Assembly (NCBI GenBank): GCA_003542295.1
Contig: DPKX01000166.1
Span: 1-16,448, forward strand
DNA length: 16,448 bases
DNA from: Candidatus Atribacter hydrocarboniphilus
GTDB taxonomy: Bacteria > Atribacterota > Atribacteria > Atribacterales > Atribacteraceae
Direction of reading: 5' to 3'
Made by a program: the position numbers and the translations under genes. The notes beneath the pieces were generated by a model, which worked only from the letters and a program-made list of their open reading frames with translations, had not been told where the DNA came from and searched no databases. Positions 7,290 through 14,153 of this stretch are shown here, piece after piece. How positions within the stretch are numbered: position 1 is the first letter of the stretch; each line of letters begins with the position of its first letter.

Positions 7290-8208
7290 AAGACTGAATG
7301 TTGTTTTTACCACTTACCAAGGGAAAGTTAAAGCAGTAAAAAATGTATCGATGACGATTAACTACCAGGAAACACTGGCTTTGATCGGTGAAACCGGTTG
7401 CGGAAAGTCGGTGATAGCTCAATCGATTTTAAGACTTCTTCCTAATAATGCTCAAATCAATGGAAGTATAATTTTCCAAGGCCGTGATTTGCTTTTGGTT
7501 GACGAAAAAACTATGGCTTCGATTCGCGGGAAAGAGATTGCGATAATTTTTCAGAATCCATCTTTGGCTTTAAATCCAGTTTATTCTATTGGATGGCAGG
7601 TTGGAGAACCCTTTCGAATCCATCAAGGTGTCGACCGAAACCAGTCAATTCAGGAGTCGGTTCGTCTTCTCTCCTATATGAAGTTTGATAAACCAGAGTC
7701 GGCGGTAAAAATGTATCCTTTTGAGTTTTCAGGAGGCATGAACCAAAGAGCACTAATCGCTTCTGCTCTGGCTCTTCATCCCAATCTCATCATTGCTGAC
7801 GAGCCGACTCAAGGGTTGGATAGAACATTGATTAAACAAATAATTGAACAGCTTGATCGAGCTCGAAAAATTCATTCATCATCGATGTTGCTTATTACCC
7901 ATGATTTAACGGTAGCTCGGTCAATATCAGATTGGATTATGGTTATGTATGCTGGAGAAATAGTTGAGCAAGTCCCTACTTTGGACTTTTTTCAATCACC
8001 GATGCACCCCTATTCTCAAGGTCTTCTTAGAAGTCTTCCAGAGAATGGATTTCATCCCATACCTGGACAGTCTCCCTCGATGATTGAAAATCTTTCAGGA
8101 TGCCAGTTCCATCCCCGTTGTCAATGGGCAAGAGAACAATGCCGTTGGGAAAAACCTGGACTATTTCCTATTAATAGGCGGATGGTAAGGTGTTTTTTGT
8201 ATGATTGA
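7270..8208 (+). CDS. Oligopeptide/dipeptide ABC transporter ATPase, OppD/DppD type
   Basis: A 312-residue nucleotide-binding subunit. Walker A is GETGCGKS (40-47), the Q-loop Gln95 lies in FQNPSLALNP, the signature is FSGGM (153-157), Walker B ends in Asp177-Glu178 and the switch His is 211. The usual DEPTTALD is DEPTQGLD here. The C-terminal oligo_HPY domain is present with four cysteines (C278, C284, C291, C308). These are the family-typical Cys motif that may bind an Fe-S cluster in some homologues. The start is TTG at 7270-7272, preceded by GGAGAGG at about 7254-7260. It lies 20 bases inside the permease gene. No ATG or GTG precedes Walker A at a sensible position. Confidence 0.9.
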   Translation: MSLLTVERLNVVFTTYQGKVKAVKNVSMTINYQETLALIGETGCGKSVIAQSILRLLPNNAQINGSIIFQGRDLLLVDEKTMASIRGKEIAIIFQNPSLALNPVYSIGWQVGEPFRIHQGVDRNQSIQESVRLLSYMKFDKPESAVKMYPFEFSGGMNQRALIASALALHPNLIIADEPTQGLDRTLIKQIIEQLDRARKIHSSSMLLITHDLTVARSISDWIMVMYAGEIVEQVPTLDFFQSPMHPYSQGLLRSLPENGFHPIPGQSPSMIENLSGCQFHPRCQWAREQCRWEKPGLFPINRRMVRCFLYD

Positions 8209-8896
8209 ACTTCAAAATATTTTTTATGAATATTCCAAAGGCTGGCCAAGAAAACAACACCAAATCGTTCTGAGCGATATTTCGGTTAAACTTTGTATGG
8301 GAAAAACATTTGGGCTTATGGGACATTCGGGAACCGGTAAAACAACTTTAGGTAAAATTGTTGTAGGTTTAATAAAACCCTATTTGGGAAAGATTTCCTT
8401 TCACGGAAAGGATATATCACAATTGGCATCACCAGATTGGCTCTTTTTTCGTCGTAAGGTTCAAATGCTTTTTCAAGACCCTCAAGGATCTTTAAATCCC
8501 AAAAAAAGGATTGACGCTTCCTTGCGCGATATCCTCAATATTACCAAAATTCCTTTCAATCAGCAAAAACAAGCCATTGAAGATGTTCTAAAAACCGTTG
8601 GTCTTTCGACCGACTTTTTATTGCGCTATCCTGCTCAACTTTCTGGAGGTCAGAATCAACGGATTTCTTTAGCTCGGATATTGTTGTTGAAACCTGAGTT
8701 TATCGTTTTAGATGAACCTACTTCAGCATTGGATATATCGGTTCAAGCTCAAATTCTTTTTCTTCTTCGTGAGCTTCAAAAAAACCATGGTTTGGGATAT
8801 CTTTTTATTTCTCATGATCCTGAAGTAATTCAATATATGTCCCACTCAATAGGAATACTTAAAGATGGAAACTTGGATATCATTCAAGAGGGATAA
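8201..8896 (+). CDS. Short ABC transporter ATPase, OppF/DppF/NikE type
   Basis: A 231-residue second ATPase that pairs with the OppD-type subunit. Walker A is GHSGTGKT (41-48), the Q-loop Gln92 lies in LFQDPQGSLNP, the signature is LSGGQ (147-151), Walker B ends in Asp171-Glu172 (DEPTSALD) and the switch His is 205. All catalytic elements are intact. It ends right after the core domain and lacks the C-terminal oligo_HPY extension that brings typical OppF/DppF proteins to about 320 residues. It is therefore closer in size to NikE-like subunits, although this alone does not prove nickel transport. The gene overlaps the previous one by 8 bases and ends 4 bases before the HAD gene. Confidence 0.9.
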   Translation: MIELQNIFYEYSKGWPRKQHQIVLSDISVKLCMGKTFGLMGHSGTGKTTLGKIVVGLIKPYLGKISFHGKDISQLASPDWLFFRRKVQMLFQDPQGSLNPKKRIDASLRDILNITKIPFNQQKQAIEDVLKTVGLSTDFLLRYPAQLSGGQNQRISLARILLLKPEFIVLDEPTSALDISVQAQILFLLRELQKNHGLGYLFISHDPEVIQYMSHSIGILKDGNLDIIQEG

Positions 8897-8900
8897 ATAA

Positions 8901-9521
8901 ATGAAATATACTGAATATATATGGGATTTTGATGGCACCCTATTTGATACCTACCCGGTGATGGTAAAAGCCTTCCAAAGAGCCTTGAGAGAACTAGGAA
9001 TAAAAGAAAAACCTGATACTTTACTTTTCTTGATGAAAAAATCAATAGCTGAGACGATTGATTATTACCAAAGTCGTTACCAACTGGAAGAGTTGTTCTT
9101 CAATAGGTATTTAGAAATTCGCCACTCCTATTCTTTTGATGAACAACTACCCTGCTCAGGTGCGGTGAAGGTTTGTTTCCAGATTGTTCAACAAGGAGGA
9201 AGGAACTTTATCATCAGCCATCGGGAATCTTCTTCTCTCTATGTTCTTCTTGATCATTATGAAATGAGACAATTTTTTACTGGAATTATAACCGGCGATG
9301 ATGGATTTGAACGAAAACCAAGCCCGGAAGCCTTTCATTATCTGGTTAAAAAATATCAGTTAAAAAAGGAATCGACCTTGGCAATTGGAGATCGAATCCT
9401 CGACATACAGGCTGGTCGAGAAGCCGGAATTAAAACGGTTTTCATTAATTCTAATCATGGTTTAGAATGCGATTTTGCTGATTTTAAGATTAATTCTCTC
9501 GAAGAAGTATTGAGCTTGTAG
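8901..9521 (+). CDS. HAD superfamily phosphatase (subfamily IA, Gph/YjjG-like)
   Basis: A 206-residue cytoplasmic phosphohydrolase. Motif I is DFDGTL with nucleophile Asp9 and acid/base Asp11. Motif II is FIISHRES with Ser106. Motif III is Lys139 in ERKPSPEAF, and motif IV is GDRILD with Asp164 and Asp168. A helical cap lies between motif I and motif II (about 16-80), as in the phosphoglycolate phosphatase-like group. It follows the ATPase gene by 4 bases, so it is co-transcribed with the importer and ends the operon just before a strong terminator. Its substrate is unknown. A role in recycling a phosphorylated product of the imported compound, or simple housekeeping, are both possible. Confidence 0.85.
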   Translation: MKYTEYIWDFDGTLFDTYPVMVKAFQRALRELGIKEKPDTLLFLMKKSIAETIDYYQSRYQLEELFFNRYLEIRHSYSFDEQLPCSGAVKVCFQIVQQGGRNFIISHRESSSLYVLLDHYEMRQFFTGIITGDDGFERKPSPEAFHYLVKKYQLKKESTLAIGDRILDIQAGREAGIKTVFINSNHGLECDFADFKINSLEEVLSL

Positions 9522-9561
9522 GATAGGCCTTTATGCTGCATTACAGTACCAGTTGAGAGTT

Positions 9562-9679
9562 AAAACCAAGATTCGACATGCCATGGCATGTCGCTACATT
9601 AATTAATGAATGGGTACAATACATTGTGCCCATTCATTTTTATATTCTTTGGTAGAGGCTTAATGTTATCAAAAGTCGG
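9562..9679. repeat. Mosaic palindromic repeat, copy 2
   Basis: The second copy of the element seen at 130-237. It begins with the same lead-in (AAAACCAAGATT) and a perfect 20-base palindrome at 9574-9593, CGACATGCCATGGCATGTCG, followed by CTACA. A long hairpin replaces the weak one of copy 1, and the tail (TTCTTTGGTAGAGGCTTAAT ... TATCAAAAGTCGG) matches the copy 1 tail imperfectly. It sits between two convergent transcription units. The shared ends with different centres suggest modular, recombining palindromic units. Confidence 0.6.
9605..9641 (+). terminator. Rho-independent terminator of the opp-HAD operon
   Basis: Left arm 9605-9619 and right arm 9624-9638 pair over 15 positions with one G-U. 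The loop is TACA, and a T-tract (9637-9641) immediately follows on the plus strand. The stem has the core GGGTACAA/TTGTGCCC. It lies 83 bases after the HAD stop codon and is embedded in repeat copy 2. With A-rich flanks it may also stop transcripts arriving from the minus-strand hydrolase gene. Confidence 0.7.
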
Positions 9680-9689
9680 CCAGTAATAT

Positions 9690-10445
9690 TTAAAATAAAT
9701 CGTCATTCAAGAATTTCATAGCGATTTGACGAAACTCTTTATTTCGACTTATGAGGAAGGGATGATATCCATTGGGAAAAAGGAGAACCAATGACTTTTT
9801 TATCTGAAGAGCTAATTTTGAAAACTTTTCTTCAATGTGCGATATAGCTTCGTCCCTTAAGCTTCCGGTAAAAAGGACGGGACCAGATATAACGGATAAA
9901 TCACCAATCAGAAGAGGAAGATTGTTTTCAGCGACCCGTTCTAACATCGCGGTATCGAGATCGATCACTCTTTCCCAATCTGCTCCGTGGATATTCTTCC
10001 AATAATCAGCCATAGGCGTTTTTTTGGAATGTTCTCTTCCAGTTTTAATTGCCGATACTTCATTTTGAGTGAGGCAATTTCCAGGAGAACTATCAGCGAT
10101 AATATAATCAACCAGGTCAGGTTTCTGTATAGCTAAATTTAAAGCCACCGTTGATCCACCGCTGGTCCCAATGATATCAATTTGGGATAGTTTTAAAGAT
10201 TGGCATAAGGATAAGGCTACTTGCGAATTATAGTACCAGAAGTCATCCCTTAAAGGAGACAATCGATCAGACTTTCCAAATCCTGGAGAATCAATGGCGA
10301 TAACCAGGCGATTTTTGGAAAAAAAGGTGATATCTTGGCTAAACATTTCTGATGAAACGGTATTTCCATGGAGAAGCAAAAGCGGTTTTCCTGAACCTTC
10401 AATCCGATAAAAGACCTTCAAACCATCATATTCAAAAAAAGGCAT
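9690..10445 (-). CDS. Alpha/beta-fold hydrolase, cytoplasmic
   Basis: A 251-residue enzyme of the alpha/beta hydrolase superfamily. Landmarks are the oxyanion motif LLLLHGNTVSSEMF (22-35), DSPGFGKSDR (52-61), the nucleophile elbow IGTSGGS with Ser95, the acid Asp198 in TGSLRDEA and His228 in NGYHPF. The reading frame stays open 29 codons further upstream. The ATG at 10443-10445 is chosen because AGGAGGAATTCC lies directly before it and homology-like sequence (MPFFEYDGLKVFYRIEGSG) begins there. The upstream 29 codons fall in a terminator-like inverted repeat. There is no signal peptide. It lies downstream of the broken symporter gene, and its substrate is unknown. Confidence 0.82.
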   Translation of the reverse strand: MPFFEYDGLKVFYRIEGSGKPLLLLHGNTVSSEMFSQDITFFSKNRLVIAIDSPGFGKSDRLSPLRDDFWYYNSQVALSLCQSLKLSQIDIIGTSGGSTVALNLAIQKPDLVDYIIADSSPGNCLTQNEVSAIKTGREHSKKTPMADYWKNIHGADWERVIDLDTAMLERVAENNLPLLIGDLSVISGPVLFTGSLRDEAISHIEEKFSKLALQIKKSLVLLFPNGYHPFLISRNKEFRQIAMKFLNDDLF

Positions 10446-10501
10446 GGAATTCCTCCTGATTTGAAAATGTATCAGTTTCTTCAAGCAATGGATTAAATTA
10501 A

Positions 10502-10554
10502 AAATATCGGGCAACATCACAATGAAGAGCAATGTATATCAATGCCCGATATTT
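10502..10554 (-). terminator. Inverted repeat, probable terminator of the symporter unit
   Basis: AAATATCGGGCA (10502-10513) and TGCCCGATATTT (10543-10554) are perfectly complementary over 12 bases with a 29-base loop. Read on the minus strand, the second arm runs into ATTTTTAATTTAAT, a T-rich tail. It lies 35 bases after the symporter stop codon and about 57 bases before the hydrolase ATG. It could terminate the symporter transcript or act as a leader structure for the hydrolase. The loop is longer than usual for an intrinsic terminator. Confidence 0.5.
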
Positions 10555-10588
10555 AAATAATATCATATTTTAAGCTGATTGAAGATAT

Positions 10589-12200
10589 TTATTTCTCTTT
10601 CTTTATGACTCCTTTAAAACAGAGTAGGTGATGAGATTCGTCAATTTTTTTGGTAAAAAGACTAATAAGAATAGTCACCATAGCTGAAATGGGTAGTGCA
10701 ATAACGATGGGATCTACTACATTCCAGGGATGACCCCCAGAGCGCTGGTTTTCCAAAAAGTGCAGCAACCAATCCAATCACCTTTGATTCACTTTCATGG
10801 ACAAAGAGGAACCAAAAGATGCTAATGAAAAATCCACTCAACATACCGGCAATAGCCCCAGCTTTAGTTATTTTACGAGAGTAGAGTCCACCTACGTACA
10901 TTGGGAGGAGAGCAGAGGCACATAAACCCATGAAGAGCGATGTTCCTCGAGCAATGATTGCAGTTCCGGCTTCAAAGAAACGTGGGAGTGCCCAGGCAAG
11001 GAAAGTGCTGATTAATATACCAATTGAGGATCTCAATCGACTTAAGCTCATGGAGGTTTTTCTCTTTAGCAACGTTTCAACAATATCCCGACTTAAAGAG
11101 GTCCCCATGGTATGATATTGACCACTCAGGGTTGACATAGCAGCTGAAAAGAGAGAGTGACCAGGAAAATAATTCCAAACCAACCTGGCATGACTTTTTG
11201 AATAAAAAGAGGAATAATCGAATCCACGTTTTTGTTGGCTGCTAAAAAGGAGATCTGTTCCTGAGATTGAAAGAAATAAACATTTGAGAGAGCACCAACA
11301 ACAAAAGCGACACCGGTCATAAACAAAATAAAAATTCCACCAATCAAAGTTGCACGGTTAAGTTCCCGGGTACTTTTCACGGTCATAAAACGAACGACTA
11401 ACTGAGGTTGGGCAAGTACAACCTATACCTACTCCTAAAACTATGGTGGAAACAACCGTCCATCAGAGATTGCTTCCTAGGGCAGGCATGGAAGTGAAAC
11501 CGAGATGCCCTCGAGCACCAAAAATTTCAGTAATTTGTGGATTTAATGAGGCTAATGATTCATGGGCATTCACAATCCCTCCCAACCAGGAATATGTAAC
11601 ACCAATCAAAATAATCATTGCCTTGAGCATAATTGATCCTTGAAAAGCGTTGGTATACATGACACCTTTCAAACCACCCATGATGACGTAAATAGCTACG
11701 ATTGCAGAAAAAACAAAAAGACCGACGTCATAATTGATGTTAAAATTAACCACCAGAATTTGGACGGCTCCCATGAGAACAGCGGCGATGTAAATCGGCA
11801 AAAACACGAATATCATGATACCACTGAAAATTTCGATGAATCGCGATTGATATCTTTTCCCTAAAAATTCTGGGAAGGTATGGCTATCCAAGTTAACACC
11901 TATAGCGCGAGTTCGATGGCCAAAAAATACAAAGGGGATAAAAATTCCTACAAAAATATTGAGAAAAGTAAGCCAGAGCATGCTCAATCCATAAAGGGCA
12001 GCTGCTCCGCCAAAACCTACAATTGCTGATTAACTAATGAAGGTAGCGTAATAAGACATTGCCATTAAATATGGGTGGGCGCTTCTTCCTGCTAGCAAAT
12101 AATCTGTTGCATTTTGAGTTCGGCGATATCCAAGATATCCTAAGTAACCGGTCAATAGCATATAAACTAATACTGATAGAATTAAAACGATTTGATTCAT
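10589..12200 (-). pseudogene. Sodium:solute symporter (SSS family), disrupted
   Basis: Remains of a roughly 535-residue SSS-family sodium-coupled importer. It starts at ATG 12198-12200 (MNQIVLILSVLVYM...), preceded by GGAAGGGG. Recognisable pieces are TDYLLAGRS, SAIVGFGGAAALYG, YVIMGGLKGVMYTNAFQG, VLAQPQLVVRFMTVKS, FSAAMSTLSGQYHTMGTSLSRD and the C-terminal HPWNVVDPIVIALPIS. Five lesions interrupt it: TAA at 12030-12032 (codon 57), TGA at 11463-11465 (codon 246, beside another Trp codon), a +1 insertion near 11420-11422, a +2 expansion in a GAGAGAG run at 11151-11157, and a +1 C in the C-run 10734-10738. Removing the four extra bases leaves 1608 bases, exactly 536 codons. The original substrate is unknown. 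Sequencing error cannot explain both stop codons easily. Confidence 0.88.
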
Positions 12201-12230
12201 ATTGGTTCTTCCCCTTCCTGAGTTTTCAAG

Positions 12231-12407
12231 TTACAGCTCTTCTCCCAACTCCTTTTCTTCTTTCTGCCACTCAACCAATTTAACCGGTTCGATCGGTTTT
12301 TCACCACCTTGATTCCAGTATAAAATACCATAAATTACACACAGTAAGGAACTAGCAATGCAGAGAATATAGAGGAGAGTGATGGTAAAGTCATGTAAAC
12401 CCAGCAT
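12231..12407 (-). CDS. Symporter small accessory protein (single membrane helix)
   Basis: A 58-residue peptide, MLGLHDFTITLLYILCIASS..., with ATG at 12405-12407 and TAA at 12231-12233. One hydrophobic helix spans about residues 8-30 (TITLLYILCIASSLLCVIYGILYW), followed by NQGGEKP and a highly charged tail ending EEKELGEEL. Size, the 'LHD...YLLCI...LLCVIYG...W' pattern and position directly before an SSS symporter gene (30-base gap) match the small accessory proteins found with SSS transporters. It is intact while its partner is broken. A ribosome site, AAGGAG, lies about 12 bases upstream, slightly far. The family's role is thought to be symporter assembly or function, and the biochemical role is unproven. 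Confidence 0.78.
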   Translation of the reverse strand: MLGLHDFTITLLYILCIASSLLCVIYGILYWNQGGEKPIEPVKLVEWQKEEKELGEEL

Positions 12408-12447
12408 ACATATTTCCCACTCCTTCGTTAAAAATTAAATTGTGGCA

Positions 12448-12475
12448 ATTGTAGCAAAAGAAGGCGAAAAAACAA
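12448..12475 (-). promoter_or_regulatory. Candidate sigma-70 promoter of the symporter pair
   Basis: On the minus strand TTGTTT (12470-12475) and TACAAT (12448-12453) are separated by 16 bases, about 40 bases before the accessory-protein ATG. This gives the accessory gene and the pseudogene a promoter separate from xseB, and it appears undamaged. Background AT richness limits confidence. Confidence 0.5.
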
Positions 12476-12526
12476 TAGAAAATTTAAAAAAAAGAGATAA
12501 TTTTTAGTTATGATAAATTGTTTAGA

Positions 12527-12772
12527 TTACGAGGATGGTTCAGGCTCGGTTTCTTGTTGCTCATTATCTTCCTTTTCAACTTCACTCAATAATTTATCAA
12601 GCTCTTCTTGAGTTTTCCTCAATTTGCTCTTACAAATTTGGCTCAAGACAGTAGCACGTTTTACCTTTTCGGATAAAAGATCAACATCAATTTCCCCATT
12701 TTCAATTTCATCGACAATTTTTTCTAATTCCTCAAGAGCTTGTTTATAGCTTATATGATCCTTTTTATTCAT
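12527..12772 (-). CDS. xseB: Exodeoxyribonuclease VII small subunit
   Basis: An 81-residue helical protein that binds the large subunit in exonuclease VII, the complex that degrades single-stranded DNA from both ends into short acid-soluble oligonucleotides. The family core is 'SYKQALEELEKIVDEIENGEIDVDLLSEKVKRA' (about 7-39), then 'CKSKLRKTQEELDKLL' (about 47-62), forming two helices. The C-terminal tail is acidic and low in complexity (EVEKEDNEQQETEPEPSS), a common variable end. The ATG at 12770-12772 overlaps the xseA stop codon by 4 bases (ATGA) and has GGAGG 7 bases before it, so the two subunits are coupled. Confidence 0.95.
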   Translation of the reverse strand: MNKKDHISYKQALEELEKIVDEIENGEIDVDLLSEKVKRATVLSQICKSKLRKTQEELDKLLSEVEKEDNEQQETEPEPSS

Positions 12773-14088
12773 GATTTATCCTCCACTTTGCTCAATATTA
12801 ATCCATCGAGAAGCTGTGTTGTAATGATTTGACCTGATTTCGCTTGTTTAACGCTGGTAAGAAGGTTTCCATTCATTCGGGCAATACTAAACCCTCGTTT
12901 CATGAGATTCATTGGATTAAAATGATACATAAATTGTTCAAGGAGCAAATGTTTGTTCTTGGCTTCTTGGAATTTTTGCCGAAGAACCGCATTCACTTTT
13001 TGTAAGATTAGAGACAAGCGATTTTGATGGTCAGAAAAACATTTACGGCTTGCTAAGCAAAAACGAATTGCTAAAAGTTGATATGTTGAAAAAGTATGTG
13101 ACAAAATATTTTTCAAAGCGTGATTCAAAGTGTTGAGATTTTCTTGGAGTGAAAAGCGTGAATTCTCTAATAATCGGTCAGAGTAGCGAATTACACTGTT
13201 TTGTAATTCTTCAATCTGAGTTTCAAAAAGACGAACTCCAGAGATTAAAAATTCAGCAACTGCAGTTGGGGTCTTTTTCTTGGTATGAGCAACCATGTCT
13301 ACCACGGTGTCATCGCGCTCATGTCCAATGCCAGTCACTACTGGTAAGGGAAAGCGAGCAATTTCTGCAGAGAGTTCATAATCATCAAAACAACTTAGGT
13401 CAATTTGTGAACCGCCACCCCGGATAATCACTACCAAATCGAATAAATCAATTTGTTTTTTAATTTTTTGAAGGGCAGCTATTATCGAGAATGATGCCTC
13501 TTCTCCCTGCATTAAGGCTTGGAATAAACTGAGAGAGAACTGATATCCATAAGAATTTTCCTGGAGGTGTGTCATAAAATCGCCATAACCAGCAGCTGTC
13601 GGGGAGGATATAATGGCAATACGCTGGGGAACCAAAGGAAGGAGAAGAGATTTATTCAATTCTAATAGGTTTTCTCGTAAAAGACGTTCCACCGTCTCTC
13701 TTTTTTTTCGGGCCATCTCTCCGGTCGAATAGGTAGGATCAATATCTTTAATATTTAGACTCAATCCATATACTTCATGGTATTGAACCTGAGCACTAAA
13801 GAGGATTTTCATGCCTCTTTTAAGGGTTTCTCCAGTCGCCTTTTCAAATTTATAGGATAGAGATCGGTAATTATAAGCCCAGATCGTAGCTCTGGCTTGA
13901 GCGATGACCCTTTCCTCATTTTTATCGACTAATTCTAAATAGCAATGACCATTTTGATTTTCTTTAATGTTGGCGATTTCTGCCACAACCCAGATATATT
14001 CCGGGAAGTTATCCCCGACAACTTCCCGGATGAGAACGCATAAATCATATAGACTGATAAATTGTGAAGCAATCATTTGATTAACCAT
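12769..14088 (-). CDS. xseA: Exodeoxyribonuclease VII large subunit
   Basis: A 439-residue catalytic subunit. An N-terminal OB-fold for single-stranded DNA covers about residues 10-115 (FPEYIWVVAEIANIKENQNGHCYLELVD). The nuclease domain starts near LVPQRIAIISSPTAAGYGDF (about 155-175) and includes IIRGGGSQIDLSCFDDYELS and the signature GIGHERDDTVVDMVAHTKKKTPTAVAEF (about 255-283). A coiled-coil arm region follows (about 285-390), and a short C-terminal segment contains 'KRGFSIAR'. Length is normal. The ATG at 14086-14088 is preferred, with GGA about ten bases before. A TTG immediately upstream (14089-14091) would add one residue. It lies 65 bases after pepF and overlaps xseB. Confidence 0.95.
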   Translation of the reverse strand: MVNQMIASQFISLYDLCVLIREVVGDNFPEYIWVVAEIANIKENQNGHCYLELVDKNEERVIAQARATIWAYNYRSLSYKFEKATGETLKRGMKILFSAQVQYHEVYGLSLNIKDIDPTYSTGEMARKKRETVERLLRENLLELNKSLLLPLVPQRIAIISSPTAAGYGDFMTHLQENSYGYQFSLSLFQALMQGEEASFSIIAALQKIKKQIDLFDLVVIIRGGGSQIDLSCFDDYELSAEIARFPLPVVTGIGHERDDTVVDMVAHTKKKTPTAVAEFLISGVRLFETQIEELQNSVIRYSDRLLENSRFSLQENLNTLNHALKNILSHTFSTYQLLAIRFCLASRKCFSDHQNRLSLILQKVNAVLRQKFQEAKNKHLLLEQFMYHFNPMNLMKRGFSIARMNGNLLTSVKQAKSGQIITTQLLDGLILSKVEDKS

Positions 14089-14153
14089 CAATTTTTTTCC
14101 GATACTAAGATATGTAATCGCTTGGTTGAATTGATCAATAAAAATTAACTCAA

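Noticed and set aside
130..9679. Composite transposon or genomic island bounded by the two mosaic repeats
   Set aside because: The repeats are palindromic intergenic elements in the same orientation without target-site duplications, integrase or transposase. The genes between them look compositionally like their neighbours.
10446..10532. Upstream 29-codon extension of the hydrolase frame
   Set aside because: It lies in an inverted repeat, has no ribosome site, and the internal ATG at 10445 has AGGAGG immediately before it.
11463..11465. Selenocysteine or stop-codon recoding in the symporter
   Set aside because: Four additional lesions, including a TAA stop and frameshifts, show ordinary gene decay.
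13149..13427. 92-codon plus-strand frame inside xseA
   Set aside because: xseA is unambiguous on the opposite strand, and the plus frame has no recognisable domain.
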